Position numbers and translations under genes: made by a program. DNA of 64,000 nt. Source: Palsa-744 sp963734815 (GTDB lineage: Bacteria > Actinomycetota > Thermoleophilia > Solirubrobacterales > Solirubrobacteraceae). Shown in pieces: positions 54,466 through 62,366 of the stretch (position 1 is its first letter; each line of letters starts with the position of its first letter). The DNA is taken from positions 1,364,001-1,428,000 of the forward strand of contig CAVTIH010000002.1 of NCBI GenBank assembly GCA_963734815.1. Direction: 5' to 3'. The notes beneath the pieces are model-generated. The model made no database searches and was not told where the DNA came from. It worked only from the letters and a program-made list of their open reading frames with translations.

Positions 54466-56168
54466 AGCAACGTCTGCTGAGGCCATGGGCGCTGGCGCTC
54501 GCGACGGCGATCCCACTGACCGTCGTCTACCTGATAGTGCAGCCGCCCAGCGGCGACCTCGCGGCGGCGACCTACCGCGGGGAAGTCTTCGCCCACGCCG
54601 GTTTCACGCTGTGGGACAACGGCTGGTATGGCGGACACTACCTGCCCGGCTACTCGGTGCTGGCCCCTGCTTTGGGGGCACTCGTGGGGGAGCGGCTGCT
54701 GCTGGGACTCTGCACAATCGCCGCCGCGGGGTTGTTCGGCCTGATCGCGGAGGAGATCTTCGGGACTGCAGGCGCGCGCGTCGCGGCGCTCTCGTTCGCG
54801 CTGGGCGCCTGCGTGACGATGCTCTCCGGGCGTGTCGCCTTCAGCCTCGGGCTCGCGGTCGGGCTGCTCGCGGTGGTGGCGCTGCTGGCTGAAGCGGGGA
54901 CCGATTCGGGGGACACTCACTCCGCCGAAGGCGCGTGTCGCCCGGCTTCGGCCGAACGCCCCGTGGCGGCAGTGCTGCTCGCTCTACTCACCAGCCTCGC
55001 CAGCCCCGTCGCCGGGGCGTTCCTCGCGTTGGTCGGAGTGGCCGATGCCTTGACCGGGCGGATCGGGCGCGGACTCGCGTTCGCCGCCGCGGCGCTCGCG
55101 CCGATCGCACTGTTCGCGCTCGTCTTCCCCGAAGGCGGGTACGAGCCGTTCGCCGCGTCGGTGTTCTGGCCGGGCGTGGCGGGCGTGGCGCTGATCGCGC
55201 TGTTGCTCCCCCGTGTCGGCAGCGATCTGAGCCCGCCCGCCGCGCGCGCGCTGGCGTGGGGGGCGTGGCTGTATGCACTGGCGCTGGTCGGCTCCTTCGC
55301 GCTGCACACCCCGGTGGGCAGCAACGCGGCACGTCTCGGCGCGCTGTTCGCCGCGCCGCTGGTGGCAGGCGCACTGTGGGAGCGCCAAAATCTGAAAAAC
55401 GAGGGGCCCGGCTCCCCGGCCTTCGGCCGGCTGCGCCACCCTCGTGTGGCACTGCTGATACTGGCCCCAGTACTCCTCTACTGGCAGCTGGAGACCCCAA
55501 TCAACGACGTGTCGGAACTGGTGGGGGACCCGTCGGTGAGCGCCTCCTACTACGCCCCGCTGCTGGGCGAGCTGCGCCAGCGCGCGCACGGGGCACCGCT
55601 GCGCGCGGAGGTGCCCCAAACGGGCGCCCACTGGGAGTCGGTGTACCTGCCCGAGCACGGTTCGATCCTGCTGGCGCGGGGGTGGGAGCGCCAGCTCGAC
55701 ACCCGCTACGCGGCGCTCTTCTACGCACCGACGCTGACGCCCGCTGCCTATCGCGCGTGGCTGTACGAAAACGCGATCTCCTATGTGGCGCTGCCCGACG
55801 TTCGCCTGGACTTCTCAGGCGCCGCGGAGGGCCGTTTGATCGCCCGCGGGCTGCCCTACCTGCGCGAAGTGTGGCGCTCGCCGCACTGGCGCCTGTTCGC
55901 TGTCGTGGGAGCGCCCTCGCTGGCGGTGGCGCCCGCGCGGCTCACCGCCGTCGGAACCGACTCCTTCACGCTCGCCGTGCCCCGCCCGGGCAGCTACGAG
56001 GTGCGCGTGCGCTACACCCCCTACTGGGCGCTCCAGCAGGGGCACGGGTGCGTGCGCAGCGCCCCGCACGGCTGGACCGTGGTCGAAGCGCACGCCGCAG
56101 GCATGATCCACGTGGGGATCGACTTCTCTCTTACCAGGATCTTCAGTCACAGTCCGCGATGCGCCTGA
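54462..56168 (+). CDS. Polytopic membrane protein, unknown
   Basis: The 568-residue product has about nine to ten predicted membrane segments in its first 330 residues (for example 'PWALALATAIPLTVVYLIV', 'LLLGLCTIAAAGLFGLIA', 'VALIALLLPRV') and a soluble C-terminal domain. The first extracytoplasmic loop, with 'WDNGWYGGHYLPGYS', resembles those of membrane glycosyltransferase-like proteins that use lipid-linked sugars, but no catalytic motif is certain. Two pieces of the dispersed repeat are translated within it (residues about 145-167 and 312-328). The GTG start overlaps the hydrolase stop. It precedes the PAP2 and phosphatidylinositol genes, so a cell-envelope lipid role is possible. Confidence 0.7.
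   Translation: MKQRLLRPWALALATAIPLTVVYLIVQPPSGDLAAATYRGEVFAHAGFTLWDNGWYGGHYLPGYSVLAPALGALVGERLLLGLCTIAAAGLFGLIAEEIFGTAGARVAALSFALGACVTMLSGRVAFSLGLAVGLLAVVALLAEAGTDSGDTHSAEGACRPASAERPVAAVLLALLTSLASPVAGAFLALVGVADALTGRIGRGLAFAAAALAPIALFALVFPEGGYEPFAASVFWPGVAGVALIALLLPRVGSDLSPPAARALAWGAWLYALALVGSFALHTPVGSNAARLGALFAAPLVAGALWERQNLKNEGPGSPAFGRLRHPRVALLILAPVLLYWQLETPINDVSELVGDPSVSASYYAPLLGELRQRAHGAPLRAEVPQTGAHWESVYLPEHGSILLARGWERQLDTRYAALFYAPTLTPAAYRAWLYENAISYVALPDVRLDFSGAAEGRLIARGLPYLREVWRSPHWRLFAVVGAPSLAVAPARLTAVGTDSFTLAVPRPGSYEVRVRYTPYWALQQGHGCVRSAPHGWTVVEAHAAGMIHVGIDFSLTRIFSHSPRCA
54897..54963 (+). repeat. In-frame repeat copy, two half-hairpins head to head
   Basis: The left half ACCGATTCGGGGGACACTC matches the nested hairpin at 47772. 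The right half, on the minus strand, reads CCGAAGCCGGGCGACAC and matches the outer hairpin of the 24.4- and 47.7-kb copies with few differences. Together they form an imperfect palindrome with GTGTC/GACAC and CGCC/GGCG pairing. Translated as DSGDTHSAEGACRPASAE. Confidence 0.75.
55399..55445 (+). repeat. In-frame short repeat copy
   Basis: 47 bp with ends ACGAGGG and CCCTCGT. It keeps both termini of the long element (GAGGGGCCCG and CGGCTGCGCCACCCTC) but lacks the hairpin middle; a CCGGCCTTCGGCCGG palindrome remains. Translated as NEGPGSPAFGRLRHPR in the membrane protein. Confidence 0.78.
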
Positions 56169-56176
56169 GCATCCAT

Positions 56177-56182
56177 TAGGCT
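56177..56182 (+). promoter_or_regulatory. Putative -10 box for the PAP2 gene
   Basis: TAGGCT, 6 nt before the ATG at 56189, without a Shine-Dalgarno. Confidence 0.5.
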
Positions 56183-56188
56183 ACCTCG

Positions 56189-56983
56189 ATGGTCGCTCGG
56201 ATCCGCGTCATGCAGGCACGCGTACTGCCTAACGGGTCGCTCGATCTACTGCGCCAGCTGGCGCTATTCGGGACGGCCTACCTCGCCTACCGTGTGGTGC
56301 GGGGAATGGTCGAGGGGAGGGCCACCGCCGCCTTCCAACACGCGCGCGAGCTGATCCACATCGAGGAAACGCTGCACGTCTTCGTCGAGCCCTCGATCCA
56401 GACGTGGGCGGCGAGCAGCCACCTGCTGATGGACGTATCGAGCTGGCTGTACGTCAACGCCCAGACCAGCGTGACGGTGGGGGCGCTGGTCTACCTGTAT
56501 TTGCGCCACAACCGCTCGTTCTACTTCGTGCGCAACATGCTGATGATCTCAATGGGGATCGCGCTCGTCGCCTACGCGGTGTTCCCGACGGCGCCCCCGA
56601 GGTTCATGCCGGAGTGGGGCTTCTTCGACCCGGTGGCGGACTTCACGGGAGTGCACATCGAGACGGCGCACGGCGCCAGCGGCACGACCGCCGCGCTCAC
56701 CAACCTATATGCCGCGGTGCCTTCGATGCACGTCGCGTTCGCGCTGCTGATCGGCTGGCCGCTGGCGCGTTTGGTGCGTTGGCGGGTGCTGCGTGTCATC
56801 TGGCTGCTGTACCCGCTGCTGATGGCGTTCGTGATCATCGCCACCGCCAACCACTTCATCCTCGACGCACTGCTCGGTGCAGTGACCGCCGCGATCTCCG
56901 CCTACGGCGCGCTGTGGCTGGCGCGCGTGCGTCCGGCTGCGTGGCGCTTTTCCCCAGCGCGGCTGGAGAGGGCGAGCACGTAG
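56189..56983 (+). CDS. PAP2-family membrane phosphatase/phosphotransferase
   Basis: The 264-residue product has about six membrane helices. The PAP2 core residues appear as His in 'AAVPSMHVAFALLIGWPLA' and His/Asp in 'IIATANHFILDALLGAV'. The layout resembles the inositol-phosphorylceramide-synthase (Aur1)-type branch rather than a simple phosphatidic acid phosphatase. It sits directly before a CDP-alcohol phosphotransferase and near inositol-phosphate synthase, so it may transfer or remove an inositol-phosphate group in the membrane. That is inferred from context. Confidence 0.85.
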   Translation: MVARIRVMQARVLPNGSLDLLRQLALFGTAYLAYRVVRGMVEGRATAAFQHARELIHIEETLHVFVEPSIQTWAASSHLLMDVSSWLYVNAQTSVTVGALVYLYLRHNRSFYFVRNMLMISMGIALVAYAVFPTAPPRFMPEWGFFDPVADFTGVHIETAHGASGTTAALTNLYAAVPSMHVAFALLIGWPLARLVRWRVLRVIWLLYPLLMAFVIIATANHFILDALLGAVTAAISAYGALWLARVRPAAWRFSPARLERAST

Positions 56984-56986
56984 GGC

Positions 56987-57703
56987 ATGCCTCCCCGACA
57001 CGCCCCCCCAACGAGACCGGGCGGGCGACGCAGCTCCGGGCGAGCTCCGGCCGGAGCGGGACGGCGGGGACGGCGCAGGGACCGACCCACCCGCTCCGGG
57101 CGTGTCTTTCGCGGCAGCGGGCAGCGCCGCGAGCTGGTGCGCAACCGCCTGATCGAGTCGCGTCTGACCCCCAACACGATCTCGCTGACCGGCCTGGCGC
57201 TGAACGTGGTGGCCGCCGTGCTGGTGTGGGAAAGCCTGTTCTTCCTCGGCGGGATCGCGTTCGTGGTCGGCTCGGTGATGGACACGCTCGACGGCCGCTA
57301 CTCGCGCATGTCCGGCAAGGGCACCCCCTTCGGGGCGTTCCTGGACTCGACGCTCGACCGCATCGAGGAGGGGATCGTGCTGACCGCCGTGGCCGGCTAC
57401 TTCGCGCTGCAGGGCAACCGCGTGGCCGCCGCCGCAGTGGTGGTGGCGGTGCTGGCCTCGCTGATGGTGTCCTACACCCGCGCCCGCGCGGAGGCGCTAG
57501 GCGTGGAGTGCAAGGTCGGCATCGCCACGCGCCCGGTGCGCGTCGTGATCCTCTCGATCGGGCTGATCTTCGCGAAAGGCGCCTCGCTCGGGCACTTCGA
57601 GCTGCTGCAGGCCGCGGTGTACGTGCTGGCGGCGCTCAGCGTGGTGACGGTGTTCCAGCGCATCTGGCATGTGCGTCGCGAGCTTTCGCGCCCGCCGGCC
57701 TGA
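56987..57703 (+). CDS. CDP-alcohol phosphatidyltransferase, probably phosphatidylinositol-phosphate synthase
   Basis: Joins CDP-diacylglycerol to an alcohol at the membrane. In the 238-residue product the family motif D-x2-D-G...G-x3-D-x3-D is visible as 'VMDTLDGRYSRMSGKG' and 'TPFGAFLDSTLDR', with Ser where Ala is usual. Several membrane helices follow. About 40 N-terminal residues are a Pro/Arg-rich extension unlike the family; a later start is possible (for example the GTG in 'LVRNRLIE'). The nearby inositol-3-phosphate synthase gene supports inositol phosphate as the alcohol. Confidence 0.85.
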   Translation: MPPRHAPPTRPGGRRSSGRAPAGAGRRGRRRDRPTRSGRVFRGSGQRRELVRNRLIESRLTPNTISLTGLALNVVAAVLVWESLFFLGGIAFVVGSVMDTLDGRYSRMSGKGTPFGAFLDSTLDRIEEGIVLTAVAGYFALQGNRVAAAAVVVAVLASLMVSYTRARAEALGVECKVGIATRPVRVVILSIGLIFAKGASLGHFELLQAAVYVLAALSVVTVFQRIWHVRRELSRPPA

Positions 57704-57803
57704 GCGCCGCCCTCGCCGCAGGTCGACCCGGATGTTGCCACGCAGCGCGTGCATAGGACTCCCGCAGAGGGCTTTCGGGTGTTACCGAGCGGCGCGCGCA
57801 GAG

Positions 57804-57809
57804 TAGTCT
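57804..57809 (+). promoter_or_regulatory. Putative -10 box for ino1
   Basis: TAGTCT, 6 nt before the ATG at 57816. CGGGG lies between but is too close to act as a normal ribosome binding site. Confidence 0.45.
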
Positions 57810-57815
57810 CCGGGG

Positions 57816-59018
57816 ATGACTTCAATTACCGACAACGGCGCCGCGACCAACGGCGCGGCGCGCTACCAAACCGGCAAAGTGCGCGTGGCGATCATCGGCG
57901 TGGGCAACTGCGCGTGCTCGTTCGTGCAGGGCGTGCACTACTACGCCGACGCCGACCCCTCGCAGCGCGTGCCCGGCCTGATGCACGTGGATCTCGGCGA
58001 CTACCACGTGCGCGACATCGAGTTCACCGCCGCCTTCGACATCGACCGCGCGAAGGTCGGCAAGGATCTTGGGCAGGCGATTTGGGCGGGGCAGAACAAC
58101 ACAATCAAGTTCGCCACCGGGGGGCGTGGGGTTCCCAAAAAACTTGGGGTGCCGGTGCACCGCGGGATGACCCACGACGGCCTCGGCAAGTACCTCAAAG
58201 AGAAGATCGTCAAGGCCCCCGGCGAGACCGCGGACATCGTGAAGATCCTGAGGGAGACCCATACCGATGTGGTCGTCTCCTACCTGCCAGTGGGCAGCGA
58301 GCAGGCGACCAAGTGGTACGTCGAGCAGGTGCTGGAGGCGGGCTGCGCGTTCGTCAACTGCATCCCCGTGTTCATCGCCCGTGAGGACTACTGGGACCGG
58401 CGCTTCAAGCAGGCGGGGCTGCCGATCGTGGGCGACGACATCAAGTCGCAGGTGGGCGCCACGATCGTGCACCGCGCGCTCGCGCGGCTGTTCGGCGACC
58501 GCGGTGTGCGGGTCATCCACACCTCCCAGCTGAACGTGGGGGGCAACATGGACTTCTACAACATGCTCGAGCGCGAGCGGTTGGAGTCCAAGAAGATCTC
58601 CAAGACCAACGCCGTGACCTCGATCATGGAGGACGCACTGCCCGCGCACGACGTCCACGTGGGGCCCTCGGACTACGTGCCGTGGCTGACCGACCGCAAG
58701 TGGGCACACATCCGCCTGGAGGGTCAAGCCTTCGGCGACGTGCCGCTGAACGCCGAGCTGAAGCTCGAGGTGTGGGACTCCCCCAACTCCGCGGGTATCG
58801 TGATCGACGCGGTGCGCTGCTGCAAGCTGGCGCTCAACCACGGCGTCGCCGGGCAGCTGGACGGGCCGTCGTCCTACCTGATGAAGTCCCCCCACCGCCA
58901 GCGCCCGGACGACGAGGCACGCACGGAGACGGAGAAGTTCATCGCCAAGTACGCCGGCAGACCCGGCGCCCGGCAAGCTACCACTTCACAAAGTAAAGGG
59001 TTGGGGGCTCAAAAGTAA
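57816..59018 (+). CDS. ino1: Myo-inositol-3-phosphate synthase
   Basis: Converts glucose-6-phosphate to inositol-3-phosphate with NAD. The 400-residue product is the short actinobacterial type: Rossmann motif 'VAIIGVGNCACSFVQG', 'CAFVNCIPVFIARE', 'LPIVGDDIKSQVGATIVHR', 'LNVGGNMDFYNML' and 'WAHIRLEGQAFGDVPLNAE'. It provides inositol for phosphatidylinositol and perhaps for mycothiol-type thiols. Neighbouring PAP2, CDP-alcohol transferase and GT/PHP genes form a probable inositol-lipid set. Confidence 0.95.
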   Translation: MTSITDNGAATNGAARYQTGKVRVAIIGVGNCACSFVQGVHYYADADPSQRVPGLMHVDLGDYHVRDIEFTAAFDIDRAKVGKDLGQAIWAGQNNTIKFATGGRGVPKKLGVPVHRGMTHDGLGKYLKEKIVKAPGETADIVKILRETHTDVVVSYLPVGSEQATKWYVEQVLEAGCAFVNCIPVFIAREDYWDRRFKQAGLPIVGDDIKSQVGATIVHRALARLFGDRGVRVIHTSQLNVGGNMDFYNMLERERLESKKISKTNAVTSIMEDALPAHDVHVGPSDYVPWLTDRKWAHIRLEGQAFGDVPLNAELKLEVWDSPNSAGIVIDAVRCCKLALNHGVAGQLDGPSSYLMKSPHRQRPDDEARTETEKFIAKYAGRPGARQATTSQSKGLGAQK

Positions 59019-59077
59019 ACACACAACCCCACCCCCCCGCCCGCGCCGGCGCCTGCCTCCGGATGGCGATGAGCAAC

Positions 59078-59083
59078 TAACCT
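59078..59083 (+). promoter_or_regulatory. Putative -10 box for the GT/PHP gene
   Basis: TAACCT, 8 nt before the ATG at 59092, without a Shine-Dalgarno match at usual spacing. Confidence 0.4.
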
Positions 59084-59091
59084 GAAGGTCG

Positions 59092-60546
59092 ATGGCTCGA
59101 CCGTACGCGATCGCCCACGTCACCCCATACCCGTGGGAGGCGCAGGAGAACGAGGTCAACGCGTACGTGCGGGGTGTGACGAGCGAGCTCGCGCGTCGCG
59201 GACACCGCGTGTTGATCCTCGCCCCCTCGCGCTCACAGGAGCGGGTGCGCGCGTCGCGGCGCGCGCTGCGGGCAGCCCGCGAGCAGCCACAGAGCCTGCT
59301 GGAGAGCAGCCACGACGGCGAGCCACAGGTCATCGCGGTGGGAGAGGTGCTCGACGTTCCCACCGGGTCGAGCAGGCCGACACGGGCGCTGCCGATCGAC
59401 GTGGCGCGCACGATCGAGGAGCTGCTCAGCATGGTCGAGCTGGACGTCGTGCACGTGCACGAGCCGTTCGCCCCGAGCGCCGCAAACGCAGCGCTGCGCC
59501 ACTCGCGCGCGTTGAACGTCGGCTCCTTCCACGCGCCAACCGAGCGACTGCTCTCCACGCTGCTCGGGCGCCGCTTCGTAGCGACGTTCTTCGGCCGACT
59601 GGACACGCGCACGGCGAGCTTCCCGGAGACGGCACGGCTGATGGAGCGCCACTTCCCGGCCGACTACCGGCTGGTGGCCCCAGCGGGGTCGCCCGCGCAG
59701 CGCACGTGGGGCGAGGTGGCGGATGAGGTAGAGCGGCTCTATCGAGACCTGGCTGAGCGCCGGCGTGATCCGCGGGGCGACCCGACGCTGCGCAAGCGCC
59801 TGGTGGGGAGATCGCTGATCGACGTGGACCTGCACACGCACACCGACCACTCCCACGACTGCGCCACGCCGGTGGAGGTGCTGCTGGCGACCGCTCGCGA
59901 GCAGGGGCTGGGGGCGATCGCGGTGACCGATCACAACGAGGTGTCGGGGGCGCTCCAGGCGCGCGCGCAGGCCGACGGATCCGGTCCCCACCCGCCCGTC
60001 AAGGTGATCGTCGGCGAGGAGGTGAAGACCGCCACCGAAGGCGAGGTGATCGGGCTGTTCATTGAGGAACGGATCCCGCGCGGGATGACGCTGGCGGAGA
60101 CGGTCGCGGAGATCAAGCGCCAGGGCGGGGTCGTATATGTGCCGCACCCGTTCGACCGCATGCACGCGGTGCCCGACTACGAGCATCTGCTGGGAGTGCT
60201 CGACGGGGTGGACGCGATCGAGGTGTTCAACCCGCGCGTGGCGATCGGCGCGTTCAACGAGGAGGCGGCGCGGTTTGCCGCCAAGTACCGGATACCGGCG
60301 GGCGCCGGCTCGGACTCCCACGTCGCGCAGGGCCTCGGCTCGGTAAGGGTGAGGATGCGCGACTTCGAGGGCCCGCAGGAGTTCCTGCAGTCGCTGCGCG
60401 ACGCCGAGATCGTGACGCGCCCGACCAGTTTGCTGTATGTGCAGGCGCTGAAGTTCCTGGAGACGCGCGCCACGCCGGCCCCGGCGCGGCGGGCAAGGAC
60501 GGCGCGGCGAGTGCGGCGCGCCACCGGCAACAACCCCCGGCCATGA
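59092..60546 (+). CDS. GT-B N-terminal half fused to a PHP phosphoesterase
   Basis: The 484-residue product begins like a GT4 glycosyltransferase acceptor domain: 'IAHVTPYPWEAQENEVNAYV', 'VTSELARRGHRVLILAPS', 'LDVVHVHEPFAPSAAN', 'NVGSFHAPTERLL'. The donor-binding half is absent. From about residue 240 a PHP domain follows: metal motif 'DVDLHTHTDHSHDC', 'AIAVTDHNEVSGA', 'VYVPHPFDR' and 'GAGSDSHVAQGLG'. The PHP part probably hydrolyses a phosphoester; the first half may bind a glycosylated lipid. It lies downstream of ino1 and overlaps the next gene by 4 bp. Confidence 0.85.
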   Translation: MARPYAIAHVTPYPWEAQENEVNAYVRGVTSELARRGHRVLILAPSRSQERVRASRRALRAAREQPQSLLESSHDGEPQVIAVGEVLDVPTGSSRPTRALPIDVARTIEELLSMVELDVVHVHEPFAPSAANAALRHSRALNVGSFHAPTERLLSTLLGRRFVATFFGRLDTRTASFPETARLMERHFPADYRLVAPAGSPAQRTWGEVADEVERLYRDLAERRRDPRGDPTLRKRLVGRSLIDVDLHTHTDHSHDCATPVEVLLATAREQGLGAIAVTDHNEVSGALQARAQADGSGPHPPVKVIVGEEVKTATEGEVIGLFIEERIPRGMTLAETVAEIKRQGGVVYVPHPFDRMHAVPDYEHLLGVLDGVDAIEVFNPRVAIGAFNEEAARFAAKYRIPAGAGSDSHVAQGLGSVRVRMRDFEGPQEFLQSLRDAEIVTRPTSLLYVQALKFLETRATPAPARRARTARRVRRATGNNPRP

Positions 60547-61247
60547 AAGCCGACAAGCCGGCCCGAGACCGGCCGGCTACCCCGCAACGCAAGATGCAGT
60601 GCCAAGGACAAGCGGGAGCGCCGTCAAAACCAACGGCGTTGATGCCGGCAACCGATGACGAGATCCGCGAGAAGTATCTGGAGCGAGCGATCCGCGAGCT
60701 CAACACGCTCACGCGCGATCTGCAGGCGTGCCCGCACTGCCCGCGCGGCAACCTGATGCCGGTGCTCGGCTCGGGGCACCCGCAGGCGGATGTGATGCTG
60801 CTCAAGTACGCGCCGATGCCCTCGGAGGTGGAGGAGGGCGTCGCCTTCTACGGCCGCGCGGGGGGAGCGCTGATGAAGTCGCTCAAGCGCCTCTCGATCG
60901 ATCCACTGGCGGTGTATGGCACGCTGTGCGTGAAGTGCCCGTTGGGCGACTCCTCGCTGGCAGAGCCGGAGTGCGTGGCGCGCGTGATCGAGGAGATCGC
61001 GATCGTGCAGCCGAAGATCATCGTGGCGATGGGCGCGGAGGCGCTGGCGGCTCTCAATGACCTGCAGATCCCGCTCGCCCGCCCGCTAGCCCCCCGGTTG
61101 GGCGAGATCCAGCAGCTGACTCCTTCGATCGACGCGCTGTACGTGCCCAACATCGACGAGTCGCTCGACGGGCAAGAGGCAAAGCGGGCCTTCTGGGAGG
61201 CGTTCCGGATGCTCGGCGAGTGGTGGGCCGCCCAGCCGCCTTATTGA
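60543..61247 (+). CDS. Family-4 UDG-like protein lacking catalytic motifs
   Basis: The 234-residue product aligns with Fe-S uracil-DNA glycosylases. Cys ligands appear in 'LQACPHCPRGNLM', 'TLCVKCPLGDSS' and 'EPECVARVIEE', and the fold pieces 'VAFYGRAGGALMKSL' and 'IVAMGAEALAAL' are kept. Motif A (normally GEAPG) reads 'LKYAPM' near residue 87. Motif B, with the conserved His, reads 'YVPNIDESLDG' with no His. Uracil removal is therefore doubtful; a binding role or a different substrate is possible. The first 35 residues are disordered. The ATG overlaps the upstream stop. Confidence 0.8.
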   Translation: MKADKPARDRPATPQRKMQCQGQAGAPSKPTALMPATDDEIREKYLERAIRELNTLTRDLQACPHCPRGNLMPVLGSGHPQADVMLLKYAPMPSEVEEGVAFYGRAGGALMKSLKRLSIDPLAVYGTLCVKCPLGDSSLAEPECVARVIEEIAIVQPKIIVAMGAEALAALNDLQIPLARPLAPRLGEIQQLTPSIDALYVPNIDESLDGQEAKRAFWEAFRMLGEWWAAQPPY

Positions 61248-61286
61248 TCCTTCTGCCGCGCGCATGCTTGAGACTTATTAGCTGTT

Positions 61287-61358
61287 CCCACCGGCGCATG
61301 CCCCGGTGGGCGGGGCAGCGCATGCGCTGCCCCGGACCAGGCCGCATGCGGCCTGGTC
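61287..61358. repeat. Three abutting 24-bp palindromes centred on GCATGC
   Basis: Arms are CCCACCGG/CCGGTGGG (61287-61310), CGGGGCAGCG/CGCTGCCCCG (61311-61334, perfect) and GACCAGGCC/GGCCTGGTC (61335-61358, perfect). All three share the central GCATGC but have unrelated arms. They join without spacers between two convergent genes, the last touching the stop codon of the quinone reductase gene. Confidence 0.9.
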
Positions 61359-62299
61359 TATGAGATGTTGAGGATGATCTTGCCGAGCTTGCCGCCGGCT
61401 GCGAAGCGGTCGTAGGCCGCTGCGGCACCGTCGAGCGGAAAGGTCGCGGCGATCGGCACGGTGAGGGCGCCCGAGGCAAGCAGCGGCAGCACTTCGCGCT
61501 CCAAACGGCGGGCCGCCAGCGCTTTCTCCTCCAGCGGCCGTGCGCGCAGCGTGGAGCCGTGGATGCGCGCGCGCTTGCCCATCAGCGCCAGTAGGTTGAG
61601 CTCGCACTTGGCCCCGGCGGACACGCCGATCACGGCGATTCGCCCACCGGTGGCGAGCGCGTTCAGGTTGTCCTCCATGTTGGGGGCACCGACCAACTCG
61701 AGGATCACGTCGAACGGCCCACGCTCGGCGAAGCCCTCGGGTGCGATCGCCTCGGCCCCGAGCGCCGCGACCTCGAGCCGGGACTCCTCGCGGCGCACGG
61801 TCGCCGTCACTCGCACGCCACTCGCGCGAGCAAGCTGGATCGCCGCGGTCCCGACCCCCCCGGCGCCACCGTGCACAAGCAGGCGCTCGCCGGGGCGCAG
61901 CTGCGCCTGAACGAACAGCGCGTCGTGGGCGGTCGTGAACACCTCGGGCACCCCCCCCGCGGCCGGCCACCCCAGGGCGCCGGGGACAGGCATCAGCTGG
62001 CGCTCGTGCACCACGCACAGCTCGGCCTGCGCGCCGCCGCCAACGATCGCCATTACGCGCTCGCCCCGCGCGAAGCGCTCCGCCCCCGGGCCGAGCGCGG
62101 CGACCTCGCCCGCGAGCTCCATCCCGGGGATGTCCTGCGGCGAGCCCGGTGGCGCCGGGTAGAGCCCGCGGCGCTGCATCATGTCGGCGCCGTTGAGGCC
62201 CGCCGCGCGCACGTGGACGAGCACCTCGCCGGTCCCCGCAACGGGGTCGGGGTGCTCCTCGATCACGATCTCCCCCTCGCGGATGGTGGCGGCGCGCAC
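61358..62299 (-). CDS. Quinone oxidoreductase, MDR superfamily
   Basis: The 313-residue product is a zinc-free medium-chain reductase like QOR. It has 'GEVLVHVRAAGLNGADMMQR', 'PGMELAGEVAALGPG', the NADPH-binding 'LLVHGGAGGVGTAAIQLAR' and C-terminal 'GGKLGKIILNIS'. The likely reaction is NADPH-dependent reduction of quinones or enones. The GTG start has TAGGCT 6 nt upstream. The gene is convergent with the UDG-like gene across the palindrome array. Confidence 0.9.
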   Translation of the reverse strand: MRAATIREGEIVIEEHPDPVAGTGEVLVHVRAAGLNGADMMQRRGLYPAPPGSPQDIPGMELAGEVAALGPGAERFARGERVMAIVGGGAQAELCVVHERQLMPVPGALGWPAAGGVPEVFTTAHDALFVQAQLRPGERLLVHGGAGGVGTAAIQLARASGVRVTATVRREESRLEVAALGAEAIAPEGFAERGPFDVILELVGAPNMEDNLNALATGGRIAVIGVSAGAKCELNLLALMGKRARIHGSTLRARPLEEKALAARRLEREVLPLLASGALTVPIAATFPLDGAAAAYDRFAAGGKLGKIILNIS

Positions 62300-62305
62300 G
62301 GTGGA

Positions 62306-62311
62306 AGCCTA
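62306..62311 (-). promoter_or_regulatory. Putative -10 box for the quinone reductase gene
   Basis: TAGGCT on the minus strand, 6 nt before the GTG at 62299, without a Shine-Dalgarno. Confidence 0.5.
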
Positions 62312-62366
62312 CCCCGGAGGCACATCGCCCCGTAGAGCAGTACACCGCTATACTTGTATTGGCGTC

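Noticed and set aside
53521..54516. N-terminal extension of endonuclease III across the divergent hydrolase gene
   Set aside because: The extension is antisense to a conserved hydrolase, and the ATG at 53520 gives a normal family length.
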